A stretch of 64,000 nucleotides of DNA from Karalla daura (GCA_029224185.1 CM055200.1:10556670-10620669); one strand, 5' to 3'; counted from the stretch's first letter, positions 23,850 to 38,870 are shown. The notes: a model not told the origin generated them from the sequence alone. Translations and numbers: made by a program.

Positions 23850-24254
23850 CTAGAAGAGCTTGGCCTTCTTTTTCATGTCGTTGCGTTTCCACAGGGGAAG
23901 CCTGTCAAACTCCTGGATCTCCATTCCAAAGATGTCAAAGAACGTTTCAGGTGCTAAGTGGCGCTAGAATTGAGAACAAAGGTGGAGAAAACAAAGGAGG
24001 GGTTGGGTGGGAGGGTAGGGTGTTCGTGGTTAGCACCAAAGCCATAAAAAGGGTCACTGCAAAAATGACAAGCAATGGATACTGCACATTCCTCAGGATC
24101 GTTGTACTTGTGTAACATTTCATTTACACAAAGCAGAGAAATCCAGTATCAATTGCGGACAGAAAACTGATACCTCCAGCCTGGTTCTGTCCACATCCCT
24201 GGGCAGTTTAGCTCTCCCTCTACTGGTTATCATGAGCATTTCATAGGGATACAC
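23850..24254 (-). other. ablim1: ABLIM1 villin-headpiece exons
   Basis: The last two coding exons, 24174-24254 and 23850-23963, encode the F-actin-binding headpiece (VYPYEMLMITSRGRAK, then LPLWKRNDMKKKAKLF before TAG). The basic C-terminal patch KKKAKLF is intact. Confidence 0.95.
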
Positions 24255-27200
24255 CTTCAGAGGGAGACACGCGTCAGTGAACACGTCAAGCTGGAGTTAA
24301 GCTTCAGAAACTTTGCAAACAAACTCTTCATCAGACAAAACTGTGGAAATTTGGATTCAGATTTGACTGAGACAGAGGGAACACTGGGTGGGAGAACAGG
24401 TATGTGACAGGAGGCCAACTGGGAGTGAGAGCTGTCTCTTTCAGGTAGTTGGGGATATGCAGGGTGCTATGGTGTGCACACTTTCTTTTCTCGGTGTAAT
24501 AACGTGCAGAAGATTAGGTAGGGGCAAAAACATGAAACAGAGTTACGTAACGGACTGTATTTTTAGAGTTATTAAATGCAAACTGAAAAAAAAATGAACC
24601 AACATCAGTAATGTAGGCCAAGTGAATCCACTTGAGAATAATTGTCCTGGAAATCTGAGGTGCTTCTGCTTTTCTAGATAACGTCTACGATATGAGCCTG
24701 GCAAATTAGGGTTGTTAATATGGCCGAAATGCTCAGTAATAAGCAACTAGAAGTTCTTTGAAGCCTCTGGGAAACTCATATCCACACACTTATGTACAGT
24801 CTCTTATATACTGGGCAGTATATAGTGATATGAGTTGTTTGGATGACAGTCTGGGCGTTGGATTCTCCACTGTATGCTGCATACAGTATCCAGCCACTTT
24901 AAAAGTCAAAGCTATGTGCAGATGAGCATGGAGAAGCCAGCATGCTAAGCACTAGAGCGACTGGGCAGCTCCTGAAGCGGCATGCTAGATCAGGAACCCA
25001 GCTGATGTGAGTCTTCACCTCCAGTAAAACTCTTCTGGCTCCTTATTTCTTCCACCAATGTCCCCCAAGCTAAGAGGGTAATCGCTTCCCTTCATCCTCC
25101 TCTTTTTTATTCAACTTTACTCTACTTCCCGGTTGATTTGTCAAGACCGGACCCTCTCTCTGAATTACTCGCTGCATCTTATTTGCAAGTGAAATGCACT
25201 TAAATAAACAAAGAGAGTGGAATTTTTCAGAGCACATTTCAGTGTAGGTTAAATGTTGTCATCAGTACAAGAAGAAGAAGATACTTGCTTTTGGTTCCAA
25301 CATATTAGGCATAGATACTCCCCTGTCCATCCTTGCAAGTGCTGCACGGCCATCCTTAATGTGCTAAAGAATAGAACATACACAAATGTAATATAGTGGA
25401 AGGGGACTGCAGGGTTAAATGGCAATGAATATGTCCACTAATGACAGTGGCCACAGCTTTCACTGGATGGAGCGAGTAGCTTGGAGTATTTTAATTAGTA
25501 TTCAGGATGGATAGTCTTTTACATGTTCTCTAAATGTCTATATATGTATTTTTTTCTTCTACTATGGTGAATATATCTAAATGTGACATTTAGCTCGAGT
25601 CAAACAACACACAAAACAAGACATGAGGCAATGATTGTACACAGCACACTGATTCAGCTACTGGGCAGTGCATGTTTGGGCTTTTGAAATCACTGCACTG
25701 CAGTCGCGTAGTTGACATAAATCCAACAGTGATGCAAGCATGTAGCAGGAGTGGGCGGTGTGCATTCAGGGCAAGGTGTCTCTTGCAACCCACGAAGCAA
25801 GCAAATATATGATGCGGGGTGAGGAGGCATGCCATGTATAAAAGCAGATGAGAGACATACCTGAAACTCTGCAGGACAACATGGGACAGAAAATGAGACT
25901 CACAGTTAATGGTTTAGCTGTCAAATCCCCTGCCACGCTACTGTCTACTACAAACACTGCCGTCTCTGACGACACAGTGTGTGAGTCATTATGCAAACAC
26001 TTCACATTGCACGTAGTGAGCCATTTCTGAATACTGATGTTGAAACTGCAGGTGAAACTGTCTAGGGAGAGCTGCTCGGTGGCCACTCTGTGGTTGCAGT
26101 TCTCACCTCTGCCGCCTCCACACATGTCCCCGTAGCTGTTGTACTGCGTGAAATCTGTGGACTGGGGCTGTGGGGCACACAAACAGCGCATCCACGTTAA
26201 CAAAATCTTGGTCCTGATATAGGATGGGAACTAGGGCATATTTAGTGTTTCTGGGACTGGTGCCAACCAGCACCTCGGTGATTACAGATTGTCTGCATGT
26301 TCATATCAGAGCTGCACAAATGTGAGGCAGCAAACCAGATGCAAGAATTATTAAGAAAGCAGAATTATTTGAATGAAATTAATAGAAATTCACGTGTGTG
26401 ATGTAGGTGCAGTATGCAAGAATAAAATCTTACATTTCAATATGAATTGTGCATTTAGTAGTCTGGAAAAACTTCTTGTACACATTTCCTTTTATCAACA
26501 CGTTTTCCCTCAATAATGAAAGCTGTTTTGGAACATGATGGATGAACTTTAAATTTCCCAAAGAGACATATACTTTAGGTTTAACGCTGTCGCTTCCATT
26601 CAAATTCATCATGCTGCGGCGACTGAATTGCAGCCAATTCTGAAATCCTGAATTTTTGCATTTAGTATGTGTGAGCACTCACCCTGTGCAGCCCATTCCT
26701 TCCATATCCAGGCAGGGAGTTTGTTTTGGTTGGAGAGGTTGGATCTGGAACAAAAATACTGCTCAATGCTATGTTTGGCTTTACATTTTAAAAGAAAATA
26801 GAGATACAGAGATATAGAGCAGACTCTATGTTCTGCTGTACAACATCTGGAGAGCAGAGGAGCTGAGGAAGCAGCGCTGCACCTGCGTCACAGTTGGTCT
26901 GTTTGGGGTCGTAGCGCTGAGCGGAGAGGCTGCGTGCATGACGCTCCCTGATCTGCTCCTTTTCCATCTCTTCCTTCAGAATGAGCTTCCCCAAGCCAGA
27001 CTGAATCTGCAGATACACACAAACGCAGACATGGGTTAATATGTGGCCACAGCTCCTCAGTAAGTAGACGGCTAATGGAGGACACACAGCAAACACAATA
27101 GTGTGTTGGGATTGGTCAGTGTTGTGTCTGTGTCATCTGGCAGACCTTGCTGAGATGTTCTTCCTGGATTTGCTTTCTTTTCAAGGCCTCTTCCTCCTCC

Positions 27201-30200
27201 TCCTCTCTGGATCGTCTCCTCCCTTCTGAACCTACATTTACCGTAAACAAGCCTTAAATAAAACACATAAGCACGCCCAAACAGAGACACACACACGTCC
27301 CTCTGGAAGCGACCATGCTTCATGTACAGTACGACCAGATGAAATGCTTCTTCCACAGAGAAAGACAGAAACATATGGCTGCCTGGTCTGGCTGTAGAGC
27401 AGTGAGGAACACAGACAGTAAATGAGTAAAACGTGGACAGAAGAACACAAATGAGAGACAGAGTTGACGAGACAGACAAACAAGGGGATTCTTAGGGAAT
27501 ATTTGGCTGCATTGACATGACGGATGTTTACACTTCATCATGATTCATGTCATGTCGAATACATAGAACGGCACAATGTAAAACAAACAGGACAAAAGTC
27601 AGTTTGAAGTCAGTCTCTGTTATCTCTGTCCGAGTCATTTGTGGCTCTATTGTGTGCGGCTAATACAGCCGTCGAGTGCAGCGTGTGAAAATGGTGAGAC
27701 TGATGCTACCTCAAGCAGAAAATAATATGGCAGCAACAGAAACTGGAAGCACCCATCTACTCTGTGCAAGCAAAGCTAAAAGGCAAATACTGGAACGCCT
27801 GGACAACAGCGTGAGGCCGGAGTGAAGCGGGGATGCAGTTATGCTTTTAGGGCAGCTACGGAGGGAGGAGTAGGAAGAGTTAGGCTGTGGTCAGGCGTGT
27901 GTTGTGCCACTGGTAAGCAGTGCAAGCATGCCCATCGGGGAGCCTACTGTACCTAAAACAGCCAGAGAGCAGGGCCAACGGTCGCCCTCACTCCGTGAGC
28001 TGTCGTCCGGGGAGGGAGCGTGGGCGGCAGGGAAGGTGGCAGATCTGATGATGTCATCAGCAGACTTGCTTTGGCGTGCTATGGCAGCTGTATCTAGGTC
28101 GGTAACCATGGGGAACTTATCTATCAGCGTCTGGGTCAAAGCCTCGACCTCAACAGGTTAACATCTGAGCACCGTCGTCTGGTTGGAGGATCATTTAATC
28201 CTGGCTCAAAGTATGTGTCAAATATGTGCTTTTGTCTACCAAGTAAAAATATTCTCTCCTAACAAGCCACCGTGTATAAGTCAATCCAGTCCTCTGAGAC
28301 AAATCCTGAAGACCTGCCAGTGGGTAAGAAGTGGCTTGACATTTCAAGGCTGATTTTGCAGGCATCTTGCAGAAACAAGATTACGGCTATTTGGAGAAAG
28401 GTCCCTACATCAAACCTCACTTCACAAGCTCAAAACCACCAGTGAAAGCTGCTCATTACCAGCTGGCAGATTCTGTCTAAAAGCAAGACTACGCAACTTG
28501 CGTTAAAAAAAGTGCAAGACCTTTTTTTGTTTGGTATAAATGGCTAGTCAGATCAGACAGCTATCCGCAGTCTACTCTAACATTACATGTTGGTCAAGAA
28601 ATAATGTTTAAAAGTTTTCACGAAAAACAAATGTGTTCTGATGCGACTTATTACTTAATCTGATTTACGGCCAGATTAAGTTTCATTTAAGTGGCAACGT
28701 GTCACATGTGTCTCTATCCTCAACCTGTTACAAATGTGAAAGTTACGTATTCTTGCTTTGAGAAAAAGGCTGATTGAAACATTACAGTTGTGACTTGTTA
28801 AGATGGACAGTGTGCAGTGTAAAAAATAAAAAGCTACGGGACAGACAGAAGAAGGTTGGAGACAGACTTCAAACGGTGCTCGTACACTGACACTGGGGGT
28901 GACTACATACATGGCTAGATGAGAACACGGTTTCAGTCGATTAACAAGAGCATTTTCAGCACCCAGTGTACATGACCTCTCATTTCCTCTCATCCATTCC
29001 CACCAACCAGTGAGAGGTGTGTTTTCAAACTGCACTATTACTGTCATTACTTTTAGCTTTATATGAGATGCTTTCTGTGCAAATGTGATAACAAGCTTTC
29101 ATGACCTCTAGTAAAATGTGGCATTCAAACGTCACACACAACTTGATATAGATTGAGGTACAGGTTAATGTAAAGCCACACCTGACTGGAGATGATTGAC
29201 CAAGTGTAATATATGAATCATAATTCAAACAGACATTTTCATGTAGTGTCTGATAGTAAAACAGGCCACTCTGTAAGAGGAAAGGTACCGTGTTGTTTGT
29301 AGATGGGCGGTTTTCTGTAGATGTTGCTCCCCTGATCTGAAAACATCCAGATACAGACAGAAGAATACATTCAAAGGACATGTTAAGTGGCTCCATTATG
29401 CAAAAGTCTACAGGAAACAGCACTCCGCTATAGGAATTACTCTGAATTGCACCCTTGTTCCTTTGATAGAGCTACACAGTTGTGAAAGAAGACGAAAAAA
29501 GTAAAAGCTGATCTCAAATGGAGTATAATGAGAAAGAAAGAGAAAGAAAGGAAGGGAGAAATTAAGAAGGAAAGGGAGAAAGAAGGAGATAAAGAAAGGA
29601 CGAAATTAAGAAAGGAAGAAAGCAAGAGAGAGAGAGCGAGAGAGAGAGTAAGGCTAGGGACAGGCAGTGACAGGGTGCGCTCCAGCTCCTACCTGGGAGG
29701 TGGAAATGTTTAGGGGTCTGAGAGAGAGGCGGGGTGATGGGCCGGCTGTCGGGCCTGAGCGGGAGGGGGGAGCTCCGGCCACTGGGCGGGTCGGTGCCTC
29801 CAGTGAGAAGAACCGAGAACAGAACATAAGCAGGGACACGAGAGCGGGCAACCACAGTGTGAACGCTGCAACACACAGGGACCATCGGGACCATCGGTCC
29901 AATCCATTTAGAGCCATGGGGAGGAATTCTAGTGGGTTCTGAAGGATGTGGTTAATTAAGCTGCATGAACAAGATGGAGCTACAACAGCCAGTTAAACTA
30001 CCAGAGGGTGAAGGAGTGAGATTAGATGCTTGAGAAATGTCATGAGTCATGAAGTCTAATGCTGCAACCCAAGTTTGTTTTATAATGTGAATTCACAGTT
30101 TAGTGAGAGCTTGCTATTAAAAAGTTATACCCCCTAACCCACCCAAGCATGCATCCGCAAGCCAACAAACGCATCCTTTTCATCTCAGACTGAAGCTTAA

Positions 30201-31768
30201 CAAGAACCTGGAGGCTATTCTGACATGGTGAAAGACTTAAATTAATAAAAAAAACTGTCCATCACCCAGGACAGAAGGAACTGACGGGTTAGATTCTGAG
30301 TTTAGGGCTGTTTACACAATGTTGTGTTTCATTTTCAGTCTAGTTTTAGTGTCAGTTTGACAAACTGCAGACTGGAAGAAATACCAGGAACGCTGCAGTA
30401 CACCCACTATGCCAGTATGCCAGTGCTGTAGATTCAATTGAGTGGGAAAATCAAGCAGTATCATGGAGTCCACCATTGCTGTTATTGACAATTTAATTTT
30501 TTAGTTCTCAAAATGTAGCATTTTCCCCATGAACATGGAAAAATATCAATATTTTCACATCTTCACACTCTGGAGGGTGTGTCTGCGTCGTTCCATTTTC
30601 AGGCACCATAAAAGCCATTCTCAGAGGGTGGAAAACACAACAAAGGTGTTGTGTTTTTACCCTAAAACGTTGTCACGTTAACGGACCCTACATCTCTACT
30701 ATCTCCCAAAGTGCGTGCAAAGCTGCGAATCACAAACACAAGAGATGACTGTGTTGGACAAGGGTGTGCACATGCATGCTGGTCAGTGACATCTCAGTGC
30801 CTTGGCAGCACGAGTTCAAACAGAACTGTGGTCAGAGAGAGGTGAACATGGATCCTGAGTGACGGACAGGGCAGTGACCAGGAGGTGACATCCCAGGTGA
30901 CGATGGAGATGACGTGTTGCCTCGGGGGGGAGGGGGGTGGGGGCAGTGGAGAAGAGTGGAGTGGGGCCCTTACCTTGGCTATGGGGGAGGAAGTGGTGTC
31001 TGAAAGGGGAGGTGGGGCGGGAGTCACTATTTCTGGAGCCCACACTGTTACTGCACAGGGAGGAGCAGAGCTTCTGCATGCCAGTCAGAGCCTCTGCGGG
31101 GAGGGAGGGTGTGAAACAGGGGGTGGGACACCCCGGGACCAGGCGGCAGGTGTGGGCGAGTTAGGGACGAGATAGAGGGTGAGACGGTGAGGGACAAAGG
31201 AAAAAAGGAGGATATACAGGGGTCATAGGTGAAAAAGAGGAAATAAAAGACATCCAAAGTGACCGGTAAAGAATTTTCAAGATGAACAGTCAGAAACGAG
31301 GAAAAGTAGAACACCTTAAAACCAAACTTTTTTTTTTCAATGAAAACAGAAGCAAACTCAGGAGGAATTGTGTCGTTTGAAGGTGCAAAATTGACTTTTA
31401 AGGTTGTTCTGGTTGAAGTAGGATTGTCCATTGTGTCAAACCAGAGTGCTCCAAGCGAGAAAATCAATAACATAACAACCCAAAGTCAATTTTGGTGAAG
31501 TTTTCCTTCAGAGTGGTAAATAGATCAGCAGGAGGGAAGTGAGAAGGTGGCGAGTCGGAGAGCTCATCCACAGGGTTTCAACAACTGCCCCTACCTGACC
31601 TGTGCTGAGTGTGACACACACTTCTTAAGCACTCACCTGGCCGGTGGAAATGCTGCGGTGACCGTGACAAGGTGGGAGTGTAACCATGGCGATTATAAAC
31701 CGGTGATCCTATGGAGCCTTGACTGGTGGACCTCTGGAGGATGCGCTCCCTCCTGTCATAGGGGCCCT

Positions 31769-31853
<85 letters not shown>

Positions 31854-34800
31854 TAATACATAAACCTCTTGCATGAATGAGAGTATGTTATATCACCCCA
31901 CAAACTGTAGATGGAGAGTTTGACAACGTGATGCTTACCTCACCGGGTGGAGTTGGGGACATGTTTCTAGAGGACTGGGCAGAATCAAACAAAACCGAAT
32001 TAGAACTTGTGTTTCATGTTTACAACTCTTTTTTTAGACAACAATAGATATTATTAGACCGCTCCATGGAGCCAAAGGAGCCTAGACAGCCAGATATAAA
32101 TATCTGAGTATTATGGTGTTAACAGGCTTTAAATAACACCCAGGACTCAGACTGGACTATCTGCTGATCTCACACACTTTTTGCAAGCTGGACGCACATG
32201 GCCTCCCTCTATTCTTCATTTTCCTTCCCATTTATCAGCATCAAGAGCGCGTGATGTATCTTACCTTGTCATCGGGCAAGGGCGAGCGCTCCCTCCTGGC
32301 AGTGTGGAGCTGTGAGCGACAAACAGGTTCAGTTGCTCGCAAAAGAGCTTTTAGCACAGCATGAAGAATCTCACACACGTTGCAAAAGTTCTCCTTCTTT
32401 TTATTTTTAACCAGGTAAATTGCTCAACAACACAGGTCGACTTGAGGAACAGTTTTCCCGTGTGCACATGAAGACGGCTGGCATGCAGGAAAAGATGCAT
32501 GCAGTCTGTGTGTTTACCTCTCCCACACTCTCTCGTCTCTCGTCTCTCTCATCCAGGGAGGTGGAGTACAAAGGTTCATAGGTAATAAGATCGGGACGCT
32601 CAATGTCATAAATGGCTTTGACTTTTGGAATGGCAGCTAGGTCTCTGTAATCAAGGATCTCATTGTCTACTTTTGCCTAGGGAGACAAATAAAGACAAAC
32701 ATGCATACACACACAAGGGTAAATGGACGTCACTACGGCAAAAAAAAAAAAGAAAAAAAAGATCCTTCACCAAATAACTGTCAATAGAGGGAATTTCAGA
32801 CTAGACAGACAGATCGACACATGATGCAGGATGTTCCTTACATAGATCGTGTGACCCGGTGAGCCAGGTATGCTTGAACCAGGTCTGGAACAAATACTCT
32901 CGGATGACGACCTCGTAGGCTGTGAGGAGAGAAAACACACGAGCGGCCGTTAGTCCCAGCGTCTGCACCACAGTCTGTCTCCCATGATCCACAGCCCCCT
33001 GCCATCTGCATGACTCTGCAACTTTCCACCCAGAACACTCCAACAGTACACACTGTTTGGCTTCGAAACGGTATGAGCGATGAGAGGGAACTGCAAACCC
33101 TGTATTGAGTTTTCATTAATTGCATGAAGTGCTTTGAAACACTAACAAGTCATCCCATGATTAGGTCATTCATTTGCAAACGTGCAAAGTGAATGAGAGC
33201 TTTGGCGCTGTGATTCGGTGTTTTTGAGAACCTCATGCCTGTTTATGGGAAATGGAGCAGCTTGAATGGCAGCAGCAGGTCTGAATGCTGTGTAATTCAA
33301 ATGAGCTTCGCGCCTAATGGCGAAATGGGAATTTTAGAAAAAACAAAAAAACCTAATTTGCGCTAATTGCGTCTACTCCTCCGACTGTGTGCACAGTTTT
33401 GTCTCATGCACCTTTGATATGAGCGTAGTCTGAAGTGTAAAACAGACAAGGTTGAATGGCTCCGTATGACACACACAGAGGGCACTGCAGGCTGTCTCCA
33501 GCAGATGGCAGCATACAGTGCATCGTGTCTTTGTGTATGGTGGAACACAGGATGATGCCATCTCATAGCCAATAGCGAATACAGTACCTGCCTTTCTGTT
33601 TTTTGGAGGAATAAGAGGGACGGAGGCAATAGCTGTGGAGGAAGGGAGAGGGGGGGTTCACAGGACATCACACAGGGGTTGTGCCTCTTCAGCCCGACTC
33701 ACAGTTCACATACACACCAAGGCCGTCATGTCAACACGTAAATATGCACATGGAGAAGTACATACACGCGCACGCACACGCATGCAAGGGCAGAAAGCAA
33801 CACTGCCTCAATAGGCAAATGATTTGAACCGCAGTAGGTTAAAGGTTTAACAGTCCAGTGAATGGGCGGAAACAGCCTCGCTTCATTTTCTGAATTTCTA
33901 TCTGCTCTGGTAAATCATTGTCCCGAGAGGTGAACAGAGAGGTGCTCTCAGTCCAGACAAAGTCGCAGACAATGGGGTCAGTGATGACCAGACTCCTACC
34001 CGCTCCCTGTGTCTCTCCTCCGTTCTAGTGGTGTTCTTGCAGCCGGGATGCCAGACTGTGGATCCTGAGGAGGACAGTGGAGAGAAAACAGCATATGGAA
34101 GCGAATTAAATTCATGCTTTATTTGCATGTGTGACACGATGGCTTCTGACAGCGTGGCTGAAATGAAACATTTATTAATAACAGACTGTGTGGATCCTGG
34201 ATGTGGACATTAATGGGTGACACTGAGTCCACATTGCAGACATCCTCAATTATGCAAAGTCAATTTGGATTCCTGCACGCTTTATACATGGAGATGCTTT
34301 TATATAATAGATTAATGAATGGGAACACATGGGAACAAACGCATATGCTTTCATAAATGTAAAGCATACATTTTGCAGCAAGCTGATTCACAATGTCCAC
34401 AAACATCTGATTTTATAGAACCGGACATTTGTGTTAATATGGGTAGATTGTGTCCCCATCCTGGTGGTTTTCATATCGCTCAGCTTTACTCATACTGCAA
34501 TTCTGCAGTTTCAGTTCACAACGAGCCAAAAGCGGAGTAACAAAGCGGAGGTCTGCTCACCTTGCAGATACATCTCTTCTCCTTCTGTGAACATCTGATT
34601 GCACCTGCTGCATCTCGCACAGCTGGGGTGGTAGTGCTTATCTCCTGCCTGGAAAACACACAGTGCGCAAAATGGACTTGACATCACGGGAAAATGAAGA
34701 TCAATGAAGCCTGCAGTAAAGCCAGTCGAGCAAAGCCGTAACTTCCAGGAAATAAAACCAGGTGCTCGACCTGTTCTCGGCTGCATTTTCTTTCCTCTAA

Positions 34801-37645
34801 CGACCCAACCCCTGTTGCTGGACAGGACAGTTTCATCACATCCCATCTGCTGGTCACTGCCCTCCCTCTCTGACAACGTGATGAAAGCGGTGGCGACTGG
34901 TACGCTATCATTTGAAAAATATTTGCAATGGAGCAAATCCAACTCTCTACGAGGCCTCAGCAATCCACGTTTGAAGACATTTGGGAGGAACGTAAAGTGT
35001 ATATAACCCCGAAATGCCCTACTTTATCTATATATATCTATATATATATATATATTTACCTCATCCACTTATTTTCATATTGAGGTTCTATTACAATCAA
35101 AAACACCACGTGTTCATGTTGTACCTACTTTTTGTGTGTTATTTTAAGACTGTTTTGTTTAAAGCAAAGATGGATAAAAATGGATCACTGTGTAAAAATA
35201 GGCCATTATGTCACTAGGATTGCTATATAAGGAATGAGTGTAAAGAGTAAAAACTTGGTCCCTGAGCAGATGTATCCACTATCCACAAACTTAGAACAGC
35301 TGGTTAGACAGTGCCGCTCATATTGAACATGACCACCATGACCCCGGGCTGTTTGACACAGTCAACCTGCCTTCAGATACCTGAGTGCTCCTCTTTGCGA
35401 TAACCCGCACAATGCACTCAAATAAAATGACCTGACAGCAGCTAGAGCACCTGAATTTCCATCTACACCGATGTGGCACTCTGTATGCAGAGTGCCATCA
35501 GAGAGCCTGTGCCACTTTGACCGGGGGGTGATAAATACCCAAATGAAATTCTGCAATGGAACAGCCCTCGGTAACATTTTCAGCTGGCAAGTGGCCACTC
35601 AAAGATATGGAGCAATATTTGCATTTCACATTTTACTGTATCAAAAGTCTACATAAGGACTATAGCCAGCACTTCATTGCACCTCCTACCCAATTCTCTC
35701 CCCTCACACTGTAAAACTGAACATCTCTCAGGGATAATAAAGGCACTTATGCTATAGGTGTAGAACACTATTAAATTCTCTCTGCCTCTAATAGCTGCAT
35801 TAATTACACCTGCCTTGACAGGCCGCTCACATTCACTGCGCTAGCGGGGAAGCAGACAATATGCAGACCCACCAATTGCTGCATGGTATTTGACCCAGGT
35901 CTTGGGTCAGTGATTAGACTATCAGATAGGCTGCTATGGCTTTGGCCGCACTGATCCATTGGCAGCGGCTCAGGGGTGAGATGCAGAGGCCTTTTCCCCA
36001 TTGTTCAAAAGGCCTGCCTTAGTGCTGGATTACTGTAAGCCCGGCTGGCTGGCTTGCGGTGACATTTTCATACCATTAAGTGACACACAACTCCGTGTCT
36101 GATTGGATCACTGTCTGCAGAACAGGCAGCACTTGTTCAAGAGCCCAGCGAACAGTGTCGAGGGAAGAGGTGACGGGTGATGTTTTACATAAACTCATCT
36201 CGGCCTCTCTTAATTATGCCCAAACAAGAGTTTCGTAACAGCTGCATGACCGACGGCTTGAATGAATAATGATCACTTGGTAAATGTCGGGTCACATTAT
36301 ATGTTTTATGTAATATTTCAACGGTTTGGTGGGAGGACAGCTTGCATGTGTGTGTGCATGCATGCGTGTTTGGGAAAAGTTGGAGAAATCTGCTAAGAAT
36401 TAATCTTCTAGTCGCCCGCAGTCAAGACTCTGTTTGGCTCTGGGACGAGGAGATTACATGTGGAGATTATAAAATTACATGTCACATTTCCACACTAATG
36501 CAAGATCATCGAGGAGAATCTAAGCGTCTGGCCCCAGCCTTCAAACATGCAAAACTGGTTTCATACATGCAAAATGGAAATCGACAGAAATGAAACACGG
36601 AACTTCTGAAGTAACTGCAGATGTTGAATAATCATCAAGAAGATTCAAGCAAGCGTATTTGTAGAATTTTCTCAGACTTACCTCAGGCAGACTTTTTATG
36701 AATTGCAGCCACAATGCTAATTGTCTGTTGACATGTCATAAGAGCTAGACCAGATCCAAGGCTGCACATAAAGAGGGAGGTGTGGAGGTGTGTGTCTTAC
36801 CTCTAACACCTTCCCTGTGATGAACTGATGACACGCCTCACACTGAACTCCAAAGTGGTTCTGGTAGTCCTTCTCACAGTAGGGGGCGCCATCCCTGAGA
36901 GGCAACAAAGACACCTCTTAAAAAACACACAAAAACCATGGTGTACCAACTGCATGAGGGCCTGAGTGTGAGCGAGGGGCCGGTAATTACAGCAGAGGTG
37001 AGCTGCTTACTTGCTGATGTACTCCCCGGTCAGCACCTTGCTGCAGGCCTTACACTTAAAGCAGCCCAGATGCCACTGTCGGTCCAGAGCTAGGAGAGCC
37101 TGTCCATTCTTTATGTCCCGACCACACCCTGCGCAATCTGCAAGAAAAAAAAAACACAGAGGAAATGGCCTCATTTAGAGAAAATAGGACCACACACGAG
37201 GACAATTGATGTTTCCTGTGAAAAATAGGACCTCACAACAATAGCCAGGGGGTGAATTATTGCTCACACAGTCTTGTCAGTTATGACCCCAGACACTAGA
37301 TGGTGATAGAGGGTAAGTGACAGTGTTCTGACAGCTGCCTCTTCCCATCATCGGCGTCTCTCTTACTGCTGCTCTAAAAGCTCCATCCATATCCAAGTAG
37401 GATCCTGAGGCTCAAACAGTGCGAGGGGTTGGTCTCTAAACGAACAATCATCCTGTCATCTCGTCTTTAATGAATAGAGGATGAAAGCGAGGCAGAGCCC
37501 ACTGCAACCACAGGGGACGGTAACGACGCAAGGCATAACGAGGTTGCGATGATGACGTGAGGAGAATCAGCATGCCTTATTCATAGGTGACCTTGTCTAA
37601 AAGCTCTTCAAACGCCAACAGAGAGACCAGTGGGGTTGAGGGAGT

Positions 37646-37697
<52 letters not shown>

Positions 37698-38809
37698 AAG
37701 ATGAGGAGATGGAGGACGAGGGAGAGCTGCACACTCCCTGTGCCAGAGAGAAGGAAATGCACGTCCATGCATTATTTAGCAAGGCCTGTCGTGGTGTTAT
37801 TCATAAAGGAACAAGGCTGGGTCTGGAGCTGGAGGAACTCCCTGAATGAAAGAACATTCTTCGGCCCTCAAACATAACTTGGGTTGCACAACAGCTCCTC
37901 GCAAAGAATCGTATCCTGTCCTACTTAACCGTCACACGAGTTCCACAAGCTTTTTACGCCCCCCACAAAACCCAAGCTGCTTTCCAAGTAACTCAACTAT
38001 TTCCCTTTAAATGAATAATATGACATTTAGGATTAAATGAGGTTTACTCGCTCTCGCTGAGGGTTTGAAGAGAGAACCAACACATCTTCCACACCACTTT
38101 GTCAAATGTGAAGCGATAGACAGAAGCTTCTTAGCTAATCTGGGAAAGGGGGAAAACAGCTTGTCTGGCACCTCAACCACACTGGTGAAAACATTATTTC
38201 TTATTTTTCTAACACGCAGTAAAACAACACACTGATGGCATGAAAATGGGGCAAGTCATCTCAGGCAGTCCTTAAAATGTAATGTCATAGGTAATTAATA
38301 CAGGTGCATTGTCTTGGTTATTTATGTTCCTTTCTCTTGGAAAGGACTCTTTGAACGATTTCAGTACTTAACAACTTTAAAATTATACAAAGAGAGGGTG
38401 TTTTCATGAACTAGACAACACAGAACGAGACACTACATTTAGCAGCATTTGAAGTTGAGTTTTATTTGTATGAAAGAGTGTTGTTTGACCCGGCAACATT
38501 TGCTGAGACTAATGATTGATTTTACTTTTCTGAAATGTGTAAGGTTTCAAATTTAACATTTTGTTCACTCAGATTTATGCTAATCATGTGTGGGCAAGAT
38601 GAGTGATGTAGACCTGAAAAAAGCACACACATCGCTGCTAAACTGACGGCTACATCAAATGTCGTGCATGAATCATAACTCGAAGCTCTTCTTTCCTTGA
38701 ATCGTGACCCTCATTACAATTCCTCCAGAAGCAGAACCAAAACTTTGGATCCTGTTGCGAACTCCGCTTGCAAGCAAATCATCTCCTGTACATTTAAAGC
38801 TGCGTGTAT

Positions 38810-38870
<61 letters not shown>

